Assembly (NCBI GenBank): GCA_020726505.1
Contig: JAHLEZ010000015.1
Location: 310,001-374,000 of the forward strand
DNA length: 64,000 nucleotides
Source of the DNA: Leptodontidium sp. MPI-SDFR-AT-0119
Lineage: Eukaryota; Ascomycota; Leotiomycetes; Helotiales; Leptodontidiaceae
Direction of reading: 5' to 3'
Below are positions 12,125 to 24,100 of this stretch, piece after piece. The notes below the pieces were generated by a model. The model was not told the DNA's origin. It did no database searches and saw nothing but the letters and a program-made list of their open reading frames with translations. The stretch's first letter is position 1, and each line of letters starts with the position of its first letter. Position numbers and translations under genes: made by a program.

Positions 12125-13214
12125 GTTTGGGTGGTGTTCAGTTGAGTAGTTACTCGCTAGCGAGTTTGGGCTCTGAAGATAGGTAATTTTTGTGGGTGGA
12201 AAGCTTTTGGTGGATATGAGATTGAGAGCAACAGAATGGGAAGAGGATCAGGGGATTTATTTATTCTTGAGCTGGAATTTGGAGTCGGGCGCGAGTTGAA
12301 GTGGTTGATAATCAAGCTGAGGTGGAAGGAAAGAAAACGCGCATCCCCTTAGTCGTCAGGCATCTGATTTTCCTCGCTTACGGGCGAGAATACGCCTCCT
12401 TTTCTAGCCGCTGAGAGAATCAAAGTCCTCGCTTGGTGGGAGAAAGTCAACAAATGTTTTTAAAATTACGATTCTAGAACTTCTCCAGGAGAGCTTATTG
12501 TATACTCAGCACTTAACATGGAAATCTTAATCTACTGTTAGAAATGCCAGGTTCGTTGTGTCTACCCATTTTTGAAGGTCTTTCTCCATGTGATTACCAG
12601 ACGTGCCGTGCTCGTAGATAGTTTCGTGCGCTACCCAAGTCTGTTTGTCTGCATGTCTAGCCTTACTTAACAGCCTCGCTAAACAAGCAGCTATAAACTA
12701 ACTTCCAAATGTTCTGAACTGGGACCTAGCCCGGAGATAGAAATCTAGCTCCAACTCTAAGCGACGCGGCGATACTACTTGTACTTGAAGACTAAATCGC
12801 CAGTGGTGAGATCTGGCGAGGAAATGTTTACCCTACCAAATGATGCCATGCGAAGTATTGGGTACTGAGAAAGTGAGATATTCTAACCCACATCATGATT
12901 TCCAGACTTAGTAGCTACCAATTACCAAATTGTTGGTGTAGATCAAATCCCAACACGAAACATATATCAGAAGACACACTCCTCCCATCTTGAAAATATA
13001 AAAAGCATAGCGCATATAATATCACTCGCACAAATACACCTTTCAGACTCCTTCCTCATCCTCCCATCCCAGAGCTGGAAAAAGGAATTATATACTTTGT
13101 ACAAACACGCACACAGGATCCACACACACACAAGCAAGCACGGAAATATATCTTCACCCACTACACCCGGTACAGCGAGAAAACTCCGCCGAGTTACTTG
13201 ACAGCACCCAAAAA
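12125..13214. other. intergenic region
   Basis: It contains the promoters of the divergent cupin and Fic-like loci. No convincing reading frame is seen; 13030-13140 is A/C-rich. Confidence 0.6.
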
Positions 13215-15673
13215 ATGCCATTCATAAACTCCCTAACCGGGTTCTTCAACCCCAAACCTAAATCCAACACACAAACAAAACTCACGCCCAGTTCTAAACG
13301 ACCAAACCCGACTCCAATTCAAGTTCAAGCAGAAGAAAAGAAACGCCCAACAATCAGACAAATCCTCATCCCCGACCCGCCTCCAAACCGCACACATGGC
13401 AGGTTCAGGTTCGATGAGTCGGGCTCGCTTTCGCCTACTGATAGATCTGGCTCTGGCTCTGGCTCTAGCTCTACTACATCTCGTAACTCTACTATATTAA
13501 GAGGGTCCCGAAAGTCGAAGGTGTCGAGAGGATCGAGTGGGAAAGGATCTAGGAAGTCTGGGAGTGTGAGATTTTCTGGTATTGGGAGGTTTGGGGATGG
13601 GGATGGTATTGGAGAGCAGAGAGAGGGTGAAATGGAGAGGAAGCTTATGTTCCTGAAAGGGAATCCATTACTTGATCCGCACTCGAAATCGAGGATTGTG
13701 GTGGATGAGGAGAGCTATACCCCTTTCCCGGGATCGACACCTACATCCACATCTTCCTCCCAAGACGGAAATTCCTCCACGTCTGGAAACCAGGAGGAGA
13801 GAAATACCACCGATACCGATATCGAACCCAACAGCAACACCACCACCACCAACACCACCACCACCAACGAAACAACTCCAACTCCAACATCCCCACCTAA
13901 CATAAACCAAACCAACCCCTCCCCCCTCTCCCCCTTAACACAACACACACTCCTAACATCCTTCCATGCCCATATTATCTCCCAAAACCGCAGCACACCA
14001 TTCACATTCGCGCAGATAACGGGGATGGAAGAGATGCTGACTTATGCGAGTACGCTTGCGATTCTCAGCTCAAACAGTATCGATGGGGTGGGAATCGATG
14101 ATTTTGAGGTCGTGAGGGGGGTTTGTGGGGGGGGGGGGGTTGAATGGCTGTTTTTCTTCTTCTGAATATTCTGCTTGTTTGGGCAGGATGGGAAATGGAG
14201 GGCGTGGGATTGAGAGTGGGGATTCGGGTATTGATGTCGATATTGATATTTCGACGTCTGCTGTCGAAATGCGAAAGGAGAAGGGAAGGGGGAAGAGCGA
14301 GTTGGAGATCTTTATTAGGGGGGCTTTGAGTCCTCTTCCTCATCTTCCTCCTCCCTCTCAACCTTTTATATCTGGACCTAAATCAGAACCAGAACTAGCA
14401 CAAACATAAGAACAGGGACACGGATTAGCACCACTTCGATTCTTCCCCCTCTCTTCATCCTCACCATCCCAGTCGACAAAACCAGAAAAAGCCACCACCG
14501 TACAGTCCGTACACACAACGCAAACAAGCACAAGCACAATAACCCTCCTCCAAACAACCCTCCTCCAAACAACCCTCCTCCAAACAACCCTCCTCCAAAC
14601 AACCCTCCTCCAAACAACCCTCCTCCAAACAACCCTCCACCTCCTGCACACCCACGGCAGCGAAGTCACCTACCCAACAATCCACCTCGCCTCTCAAGAA
14701 GTATTCCACCATGTTCTCGCATGGCGATATCTCATCCATACCTTCATCCACGGGAAAGAGGAAATAAGCGAGGAGATGGTAAGAAATACATATTCTATCC
14801 TTATGAACGGGATTCTACCCTTTGCATCCCGCTCGTCCAGTTTGTCGACTTTGATTTCGCCTTCCAGTGAAGGATCTACGCCATCGAGTCTTAACGATGA
14901 GAGTGAGAATTGGTGTGAGAGTCAGATTAAGAGGGAGAGGGAGAAGAAAAGGGAAACAACCGCACTCATCCACGATTTCAACTCCTCCCAAAAATGATGT
15001 ATACATATAGACCCCGTAGCGCTAGCAGCTGAGTTCGGGTATAGAATGATGGATATCCGACCTTTTGGGTTTGGGTGTGGGTGTCGAAATGGGCGGGTGG
15101 CGAGGTTGTTTGTTTATGCTATTCCTTTGAGGTTTCTTAGTGTGGTGGTGGGTTGGGGGGGTACTTTTGGGGAGAGGGAGGGGTGGTTGGGTATTGTGGG
15201 CGGAGGGAGGGAGGATGATGGGGATGCAGAGGATGGTGGGGATGGTAAAGGTGGGGATGAGGAGGGGAAAGGGGAGAGGAGTGAGAAGAAGCCTTGGGGT
15301 GAATTAGCGACGTTCTTACTTGGGAAATGTGTCTCTGTTATGGAGGGGATGTGGGATGTGGGACGTGGGATGTTTGGGCGTGGGCGTGGGCGTGGATGCG
15401 GATGGGGGAGAGGGGTGAAAGAGTGCTCTGCTAGGGGCGTATGAGACGTGTGATGAGAGTGAGGGGGATATTTTGGGTTGTTATTCTGATGCTGGTGTTG
15501 AGTGTGAGAGGGTGAGATGGCCTAACCCTCCACCGAGTAAACGATATTCGTATATCGATGTGTTGGAGAGTATTAAAGTGCCGGAGTGGGTTTCCGAGTC
15601 CGAGAGAGGTGGGGATGCGAATGTGGAGGGGAAGAAGGAGGAGTGTGGTGAAGAGGGCTTTGCAATTTTCTAG
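13215..15673 (+). pseudogene. decayed Fic/DOC-domain protein
   Basis: A good 300-codon frame starts at 13215 (Ser/Gly/Thr-rich, Asn-Thr tracts) and reaches SSNSIDGVGI, which matches the SSxxIEG inhibitory-helix motif of Fic proteins with Asp replacing Glu. After a G-run at about 14128 the frame changes. The next frame (about 14190-15441) is broken by TAA at 14407 and TGA at 14995. It nevertheless reads like a Fic core: HHVLAWRYLIHTFIHGKEEI and EEMVRNTYSILMNGI, then DPVALAAEFGYRMMDIRPF and NGRVARLFVYAIPLRF. In the HPFxDGNGRxxR loop the catalytic His is Arg and the D-G-N part is replaced by a Gly/Cys-rich insertion. A third frame (15419-15673) carries a coding-like tail. Intact Fic enzymes transfer AMP to hydroxyl groups. 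This copy is probably dead, though an unusual intron could bypass the TGA (GTGAGA at about 14916). Confidence 0.6.
14541..14637 (+). repeat. 15-bp minisatellite, six perfect copies plus a partial copy
   Basis: The unit AACCCTCCTCCAAAC is repeated head to tail. It lies inside the Fic-like locus in the coding frame, so each unit adds the same pentapeptide (T-L-L-Q-T) without shifting the frame. Confidence 0.97.
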
Positions 15674-16197
15674 AGGAAAGCGGCGAGTTTGATGACGGGG
15701 AGGGGCTTTGTGGTCCCGAAGGTGCTGGAGATTGGACCGAGGTTGGAATCTGGAGGCGTGTAAGGATGTGTGATATGTGCTCTGTGGAGGGAATGGAGAG
15801 TGTGAGGAGGTTTGAAGAGTGCTGGTTCTGTGGTGATTATTTGGTGCTATGAAGTGAGTTGGATATTGGATATCGGAGTTGGGATTGACCTCAATATATT
15901 ATTAGCTAGGATAGTGATTTCGACTCGCTTGCGTTTGTCCGAAAGGGGCAGAGACCTCCGAGATACCAAGTATATAGAATAGTAGCCACTCAATCCATGT
16001 AAGAAGGAACCTGCATGAGTTGCAATCAATGATAACCGCGCTTCATCAAGAGGACGATGGGGGTGGGGGTGGATTGCAGACGGGAGGTCACTGGTGAAAG
16101 TAGATATTTCAAATCTAGCAGCTGCCTGCGATTCATTGTCTAAGACCTTAAACTAGATCACTTGCCTGTGCAAACTTGGAAATTACAAACCAAACGA
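15674..16197. other. intergenic region between convergent loci
   Basis: No gene is seen. It is the 3' flank of both the Fic-like locus and gpd1. Confidence 0.6.
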
Positions 16198-17572
16198 TTA
16201 ATCGTCATCAACGCGTGCCAACAAGGCAGGGATATCATCAACCGTATTCCGGCCTTCCAAAATATCTGACATGAAGTTAGCATTTCCGCAAGAAAATTCT
16301 TCCAAGCATGAGCGAGGGCTTACCAAGAACCGCTTTGAAGAGAGGATAATCATCCTCCTTCCCCATTGACTTCAAAAAACTATTAACCTCCACCGCTGTA
16401 CTGGTACCCTGCAACTTCTGGCCGTTCAATTCAGTCTTCTCGACTTCATCCACGGTAATACCCTTCTCCACAGCCATCTTGGCACATCTGAAATTACGAC
16501 CTCCACTGCAACTGGTGATCAGATCTGCGACGCCGCAACTTTCTTCTGTGAATGTGGCTGTGTTGACCGTTTGTCCAAAGAATTCCTTGCCGAATTTCAC
16601 CATCTCTAGAAGTCCTACTCGCATGACTGCTGCTTTCGCGTTATCTCCCCAGCCTCGACCTTCGACGAATCCAGCTGCGAGAGCAACAATATTCTTCAAT
16701 GCACCACCTAGAGAGACACCTGCTACATCTGAGACCATACGAACGTGGAAGTAGGGTCTGTAGAACAGGGTTCTGAAGAGAGCATGATCCAGTGGTGGGT
16801 ATTCCGTAGGTAGAGCCCTCAACTTGATCTTGCTCACTCTTCCCAAAACATCCTTATGAGGCTCATCCGCAGGTGTGATTGTAAGGTTGATTGACGAGGA
16901 GGACGGCGAGGGACCGGTTGGAGTTGCAGCACGGGAATCGACGGGAGGAGGATCGTATGCAATTGTAGTTTCGCACCATTTCTCTTGTGCGATTTCGTTT
17001 GCAATATTTGCGCCAGACAAAGCTCCACAATAGATTCCTAGTCCTTCACCGATCCATTCGGAGAAGAGTGAAATTTCCGATGACGTGACGTTCACACCCT
17101 TGATACAGGAGATACCGCGGGCAAACGGCAGGATGTTCCCCTCGAGTTGTTTGGATATGCGGCCGATAAACTGATGTGGCAGATTGAAGATCAGGATCGA
17201 GGAGTCTTTTGCAGCGTCGACGACCGAGGGGTTTGCGATGATGTTCTTGGGGAGGGTTATGTTGGGTAGGTATTTGACGTTCTCGTGGTAGGTATTGATG
17301 ACCTCAGTGAGCTTCTGGGGGGTATCGCCCTTGGAGGCATCGTAGTGTTTCGAATCTTTCGAAATGACGACCTCCTCCTCGTACACCCACATCTGTACAT
17401 CTTCCTCGAAAGTGTCTGGGTGCTCCTTGGTGTTTTCGGCGATGATTTTCGCAATTGTCGAACCCCTTCACTTGTTAGCAAATGGTTTGCCCACAGAACG
17501 AAGGGTTTACCAATTTCCGGATCCGATGATGGTCACCTTGTGTTTCTTCGAGTGTGTGCCGAGAGTCGCCAT
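16198..17572 (-). CDS. gpd1: glycerol-3-phosphate dehydrogenase, NAD-dependent
   Basis: Exons 17572-17511, 17465-16324 and 16265-16198 give 423 aa (phases 2 and 1; donors GTAAAC and GTAAGC). It reduces dihydroxyacetone phosphate to glycerol-3-phosphate with NADH, feeding glycerol (osmolyte) and lipid synthesis. The Rossmann motif [16 protein letters not shown] sits at residues 12-27. The substrate domain shows [48 protein letters not shown] and [17 protein letters not shown] Ser/Pro insertion of about 30 residues (around [10 protein letters not shown]) lengthens it beyond the usual 390 or so. The chosen start matches the family, but the frame stays open upstream with in-frame ATGs at 17659 and 17740; the first of these adds a 29-residue Arg/Ala-rich leader. 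Confidence 0.96.
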
Positions 17573-18014
17573 GGTTGCTCGTTGGGATCCTTCGTGGTGG
17601 GAAGCTTGGGATATTCTTCGTGCAGCCTGGTTTGCTCGAGCAATGAATCTGATGAGCATATGCTTCTGGGAGAGAAGTATTAAAGAATAATTGATGAAGA
17701 GAAGGTTTAAGTAAGTGAGTGATTGAGCGAGTGAAGTCAATGGCCGAGGTGAGACATGGACGAGGAAGTGAGTGTCTTTTCTTTTCTCTTGGTCTTGTGC
17801 TCAACTACCGGGCTGAATGGAAGCTGGAGATTTTGTTGCGTGGTTGAGAAGTACTGGCACGCCCACCGAGGATGTCGGCCGCGCCGAACAAGGATTGAGT
17901 TGCCCGCCCTTGACCCGAACAGGGCTAGTGCGGGGATTGATGGGATTTTGTTCTGTTTTCTTGCATGTGAACGATTCAGTGGGAGGAGGGAGGTTTGGTA
18001 GCAGCACAGCATAC

Positions 18015-18075
18015 CCAAGGTAACAGAACTCCCTTAACCAAGGTAACAGAACTAACTACCTTAACCAAGGTACCA
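18015..18075. repeat. direct repeat CCAAGGTAACAGAACT
   Basis: Two perfect copies lie at 18015-18030 and 18038-18053, with a third truncated copy (CCAAGGTACCA) at 18065. The spacing is about 23-27 bp. Confidence 0.9.
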
Positions 18076-18531
18076 ACTAAGCGCTGGGAGCGAACAAGGC
18101 CAAGGAAACCCAGGCATGTGGCATAATGACAGCTGCCCATGGGAATGATTCTCGGCCAGATGCCTTCCGTAGTGAGAGCGGCAACAACCACCAGCAGCAG
18201 CAGGCAATTAGTTAGGTAAGGCAATTGAACATAAATAATACCACGTGGTATCCTTACCTAGGTTTTTGGGGCTGGATTGGTGCATTTTTGAGGCTGTAAG
18301 TACTAATCATAATGCATTGAATGTTATTGCTGCATTACTTGATTGGGTGTTGGGTGTACTTGAATGTCCAAGGCGGTTTTGGGGGCCAAGATCTGGACCT
18401 GACTCGTTCTCCAGCGGTAATGAATGTACTCAGAGGTGCTGTACCAAGGTACCTAGCTGCTGTCCGTCGCTCTAATATTCCGTGAACCATCAAATCCAGA
18501 AAGTTAAGCGACCAGTGAAGGCTCAAGTTCC

Positions 18532-18555
18532 TAGATAGATAGATAGATAGATAGA
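18532..18555. repeat. (TAGA)n microsatellite
   Basis: About six tandem TAGA units lie in the promoter region upstream of the debranching enzyme gene. Confidence 0.95.
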
Positions 18556-19001
18556 GCTATGAAACGGGCACTTGCAGGGGCAGCTCTCCCCCATCCCATC
18601 CCTCGTTCATTTGCTGTTCCGGGTATGACGTCGTTGCCCTTTACCTCCACCACTCCACCCCACTCGTCCAAGCTCTCACCTCCGTCCAATGATAGCTGGG
18701 CCAGGTCCAGCCTTTAGATACCAAGCAGGAACCGTTGCCGTTCTGCAGCGACTATCAACAGAAGAGACTAGCACTTTTATTTTCTTTCCAGACCAGACCA
18801 TACCTATTACCTACTCCTACCTCCTCATGACGTTCTCACCGACTTCTGCTTGTACCTGTTGATCAATCAAAATCCTCAAGACTGTTCTCTTTTCCCTACC
18901 CCTCTATCTCGCTCGTTGCGCAAGTCTTGCGCCAGCATTGACATCCAACCTTTCATCACCATCTCCAGCATTCGGGAAACCTGCTAGAACCCCAACAATC
19001 A

Positions 19002-22000
19002 ATGCCGCCACAGACAATGGTGTCTAACGAAGTATATTTGCTCCCATTAAAGGACGATGGGAGCCCAGATGTCCCTGGCGGATATATCTACCTGACACCC
19101 AAGACTGCAGCACCCCTCACTGTGCGCTTTGCGATTGAAGGCACATCCTCCATCTGCAGACATGGAAGCTTGTGGACCAACATTCCCGAGGACGGCAAGG
19201 AGTTTCAGAGGAACACGTTTCGAGAGTTCAAGTGAGTTGATCAGATATGCGGGAGCTCCCGGACTGACAAGTCTCAGATTAGAACCTGATTTCAATCGAA
19301 CCATCGAGATCTCAGTTACTATCCATGGCGCAGGCTCATTTGCCTTCTACACCACCTACACACCTCTTCCCGATCTCTCCGAAACCGTTCAGAAAGCCCT
19401 CGAGCCTGCGAAAACCGAGACATACTATATCGATGTTGCTCCAAGACTCACTCTGGAGGGGAGGCAGATGCCATTAGCGGCACTCTCCATCTTTTCCCTC
19501 ATATCCAAGTTCATGGGTAAATACCCTGCGGATTGGGAGAAGCACCTTCGGGGGATCAGTGAAAGGGGATACAACATGATACATTTCACACCGCTACAAC
19601 ATCGAGGATCGTCGAATTCCCCATACAGTATATATGACCAACTCTCGTGGGATCCGGAATGTTTCCCCAATGGCGAGGCAGATATCAATAGATTGGTTCG
19701 CACCATGGAGAAAGACCATGGCCTGCTTGGTTTAACTGATGTGGTTTGGAATCACACAGCAGACAATAGTCAATGGTTGCAAGAGCATCCAGAGGTGGGA
19801 TACAATGTTTCGACTGCACCTTGGCTCCGAGCTGCATTGGAGCTGGATACAAAATTGCTAGAATTCAGCGATACGCTGGCATCAGAAGCTGTTGACATAA
19901 AGTCTGTTGATGAATTGCTGAAGATCATGGAGGGTATCAAGACGGAAGTTATTGCCAAGCTGAGGCTTTGGCAGTACTATGTCATTGACGTTGAACGGGA
20001 TGCCGATGCTGCAGTTGAGTCCTGGGCTAAAGGAGATATCCAATTTCCTAAGGGTGGATTTGGAGGTCACGATTTTGGTGGCTTGGAGACAATCAAGAAC
20101 TCGACGCCTGCACAGATGGCCGAATTCTTGACAAAGAAGGGACTACTCAATACTGACAGATTGGGTGACCGGTACAGGAGGGCAACTGACCCCCGGGTTG
20201 CTGCAGCTTTGATCACGGCCATTTACGGTCGGTATGAAGGAGAGAGTTCCGACGGTGCGGATCGGGCTGTCGTGCGAAACAAGTTAACAGGCGTTCTTGA
20301 TGAGGTCAATCTCCCTCTCTACCAAGAGTATGACAAAGATGTTGCCGAAATCCTTGAGCAACTCTTCAACCGGATAAAATACGTTCGAATTGACGAACAT
20401 GGCCCAAAGCTTGGCCCCATCACCAAGAAAAGTCCTATCATCGAATCCTATTTCACAAGGTTGCCAAAGAACTCGATCACAGCCAAGCATAACCAAGAGG
20501 ACCTCGCCTTGGTGAATAATGGATGGATCTGGGCCTCTAATGCCTTGATTGACAATGCAGGCCCAGACTCCCGTTCATACCTTCGCCGAGAAGTCATTGT
20601 TTGGGGTGACTGTGTCAAGCTCCGATATGGTAAGGGTCCAGAGGACAGCCCTTACTTATGGGATCACATGGCGAGATACACTCGTTTGACTGCCAAGTAT
20701 TTCACTGGCATTAGAATTGACAACTGTCACTCCACTCCAATCCATGTTGCCGAATACCTCTTGGATGAGGCCCGTCGAGTTCGCCCCAACCTCTTTGTGG
20801 TCGCCGAACTGTTCACTGGATCGGAGGAGATGGATTACGTCTTTGTGAAGCGACTTGGGATCAGTTGTTTGATTCGAGAGGCTATGCAAGCTTGGGGAAC
20901 TGGTGAACTCAGTCGACTTGTCCATCGCCATGGTGGCCGTCCTATCGGCAGCTTTGAGGTAGATGAGATTTCCTCAGAGCCGAAGGGTGGTTCGCCTGGA
21001 AAACCCAATGGACAAGCCACGAGAGAGATCATTCGTAGGATCAAGCAGACTCCAGTTCATGCACTTTTCATGGATTGTACCCATGACAACGAGGTTCCAG
21101 CTCAGAAGCGTGATGCTCGCGACACTTTGCCAAACGCAGCATTGGTAAATATGTGTGCTAGTGCGACTGGAAGTGTGATGGGCTATGACGAGGTCTATCC
21201 CAAATTGATCGATCTCGTCTCCGAGACTCGACTTTACACATCGGAATCGTCGACGAAGCCTGTTGAAGTTGGTGGCGGGGAAGGTGGAATCGGTGGTATC
21301 AAGAAGCTTCTAAACCAAATCCATACCCTCATGGGCAAGGATGGATACGATGAGACTCATATCCATCACGAAGATCAGTACATTACTGTTCATCGAGTCC
21401 ATCCTGAATCGAGAAAAGGATACTTCCTGATCGCCCACACTGCTTTCCCCGGCTATGGTAATGGCAATGGTGGCCTCAGCCCTGTACACTTGGGCGGTAC
21501 TAAGGCTAGACATCTAGGAAGCTGGATGCTCGAGGTTGATACGAGCGAGGAAGCCAAGAAAGCTGTAATGGATGACAAGAAATTCTTGAGAGGACTCCCA
21601 AGTAAAGTCATCGACTTGCCTGGTATTCGAATGGAGGTCAAGTCGGATGAAACCGTCATCTCTGTTCGTGACAAGTTTCCACCTGGAAGTATTGCGCTCT
21701 TCGAAACTTGGATTCCGGAAGCGGAACACTCAAGCGGTCTCGATGCCTATGTCACCTCGGGAGCAAAGGCTGCCTTTGCAGAGGTGGATCTGATCGACCT
21801 CAACTTTGTGTTGTATCGTTGTGAAGCAGAAGAGCTGGATTCTAGTGATGGCAAGGACGGGGTATATGAAATCCCAGGGCATGGCAAGCTTGTGTATGCT
21901 GGTTTGCAAGGTTTCTGGAGTGTCTTGAAAAACATCATCCAGGACAACGATCTCGCACATCCTCTGTGCCAGCATCTTCGAAATGGACAATGGCCTCTTG

Positions 22001-23771
22001 ATTACATTTACGGACGAGTCGAGAGAATATCTGCCAAGTCCGGCTTTGAACGATTGTTGAAGGTTGCTACTTGGATGAAAGAGCGATTCGATGCTATTAG
22101 AAAGTTGCCAAGTTTCCTACTCCCCAGATACTTTGGACTTGTCATCCGAACTGCTTACATCGCAGCTTGGAATCGAGGGCTGGAGCTGATGAACGAGAAC
22201 GTTCAAAAAGGACAGTGGTTCTTGCAAGATCTTGCCATGGTCAGCATTCAACAAACTGGATATGTTAAGTCAGCGTCCCTGTACCCAAAGAAAGAAGTTC
22301 CATCATTGGCCGCTGGTCTTCCTCATTTCTCGGTATCGTGGGCTCGTTGTTGGGGTCGAGATGTCTTCATCTCTGCTAGAGGATTGTTCCTGGGCACTGG
22401 TCGGTATGATGATTGCAAGGAACATATTTTCGCCTTTGCCAGCGTCATGAAACATGGTATGGTTCCTAATCTCCTCTCGAGCGGAACCAATCCTCGATAC
22501 AACGCTCGGGATGCGATCTGGTTCATGTTGCAGACCATCCAAGACTACACCAAAATTGTTCCGAACGGCCTTGAGATCTTGAAGGAGAAGATTCCTCGTC
22601 GTTTCCTTCCTTACGACGACACATACTTTGACGTAGAGGATCCTCGAGCATACTCAAAGTCCTCAACCCTTGAGGATATAATTCAAGAGGCGCTGCAGAG
22701 ACACGCTACGGGTATGTCTTTCCGGGAAGCTAACGCTGGTCCTGGATTGGACATGCAGATGAGCTCGGCTGGTTTCCAACAAGATATCAAGGTTGACTGG
22801 ACAAATGGCCTCATATTTGGTGGTAATCAGAACAATTGCGGTACATGGATGGACAAAATGGGAGAATCCGCCACAGCAAATAGCAAAGGTGTCCCTGGAA
22901 CTCCTCGCGATGGCTCTGCAATTGAAATTGCGGGCTTGCTGTATAGCACACTTGTGTGGGTTTCAAAATTGCACGATGAGGGCAAATACAAATACGCCGG
23001 AGTCAGTACAACTTCGCCAGACCTGAAAGTCATTACTTTTGCCAACTGGGCATCTCGTATCAAAGCCAATTTCGAGAAGTGCTACTACGTGCCTCTGGAT
23101 GCCAAGGATGACAAGACCTACGACGTCAATACTCCAATCGTCAATCGTCGCGGTATCTACAAAGATCTATACAAGAGCGGCAAGGAGTATGAAGACTACC
23201 AACTTCGTGCCAACTTTCCCATCGCAATGACTGTCGCACCGGATCTCTTTGACCCCAAGCAGGCTCTTCATGCCCTCACAGTGGCAGACAAAGTCTTACG
23301 TGGACCTACCGGAATGGCAACTCTCGACCCAGCAGATCTCAATTACCGCCCATACTATAACAATTCCGAAGACTCGACCGACTTCGCCACCTCCAAGGGT
23401 CGCAATTACCATCAAGGTCCCGAGTGGCTCTGGCCTACAGGCTTCTTCCTCAGAGCCCTGTTAAAGTTTGATCTCATGCGCAAGAAGACGCCCGAGGAGC
23501 GCACAGAGAGTTTCCAGCAGATCACGAGAAGGTTGGCGGGCTGTAAAGTTGCGATCAAAGAGAGTCCTTGGGCGGGATTGACGGAGTTGACGAATAAGAA
23601 TGGAGAATTCTGTAGTGATTCTGTGAGTTTGAACTTGATTTGTGACAAGAGGGAGATTTGCTAATATGATGTGTTTTGTAGTCACCAACGCAGGCTTGGA
23701 GTGCCGGCTGCTTGATTGATCTCTATCATGATGCTGCGCAGTATGATGTCTCGCAGCTGTCGAGAGATTGA
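19002..23771 (+). CDS. gdb1: glycogen debranching enzyme (4-alpha-glucanotransferase / amylo-1,6-glucosidase)
   Basis: Exons 19002-19231, 19278-23622 and 23682-23771 give 1,554 aa (GTGAGT donors, phases 2 and 0), the normal length for fungal debranching enzymes. The N-terminal GH13-type transferase moves maltotriosyl units from glycogen branches. Its nucleophile lies in RIDNCHSTP (D558), the acid in VVAELFTGS (E587) and the third carboxylate in THDNEVPAQ (D680); GLTDVVWNHTADNS is the second conserved strand. The C-terminal half is the GH133 amylo-1,6-glucosidase that hydrolyses the remaining branch glucose, with WARCWGRDVFISARGL, HGMVPNLLSSG, VDWTNGLIFGGNQNNCGTWM and the terminal SPTQAWSAGCLIDLY. 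It acts in the cytosol with glycogen phosphorylase. An alternative ATG at 19017 would shorten it by five residues. Confidence 0.97.
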
Positions 23772-24077
23772 GAATGATGATGATGGAATGACGAAAGACG
23801 TATAGATACAGATCAGCGAGCGAGAACATGAGTAGATGCTAGATGGATTACAGGACAGGGTGGAGCGGAGGAGAGTAAAGATATATCTTGGGGAAAGGGG
23901 TCGGTTTTTCATGACGTATACGAATTCGATGGTTTTGTGACGAGGTTGGGGAGGTTTGGGTGGGGGAAAGGTATTCTTTAGAGAACTTTTAGGAGGGTTG
24001 AGGGGTGATGATTGAGATGAATATTGAGATTGAAAAGGAGATTGAGATGATTTTGAAGGAATGGAAAGGAAGGGAAA

Positions 24078-24100
24078 GGGGGGGGGGGGGGGGGGGGGGG
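24078..24100 (+). repeat. poly-G tract of 23 bases
   Basis: An uninterrupted run of G is embedded in purine-only sequence (about 24055-24108). It lies about 300 bp downstream of the debranching enzyme stop codon. Confidence 0.98.

Larger units (their letters stand above)
17573..19001. other. intergenic region, shared promoter of gpd1 and gdb1
   Basis: This 1.4-kb divergent promoter contains short repeats (18015-18075 and 18532-18555) and pyrimidine-rich stretches just before 19000. No gene is seen. Confidence 0.6.
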
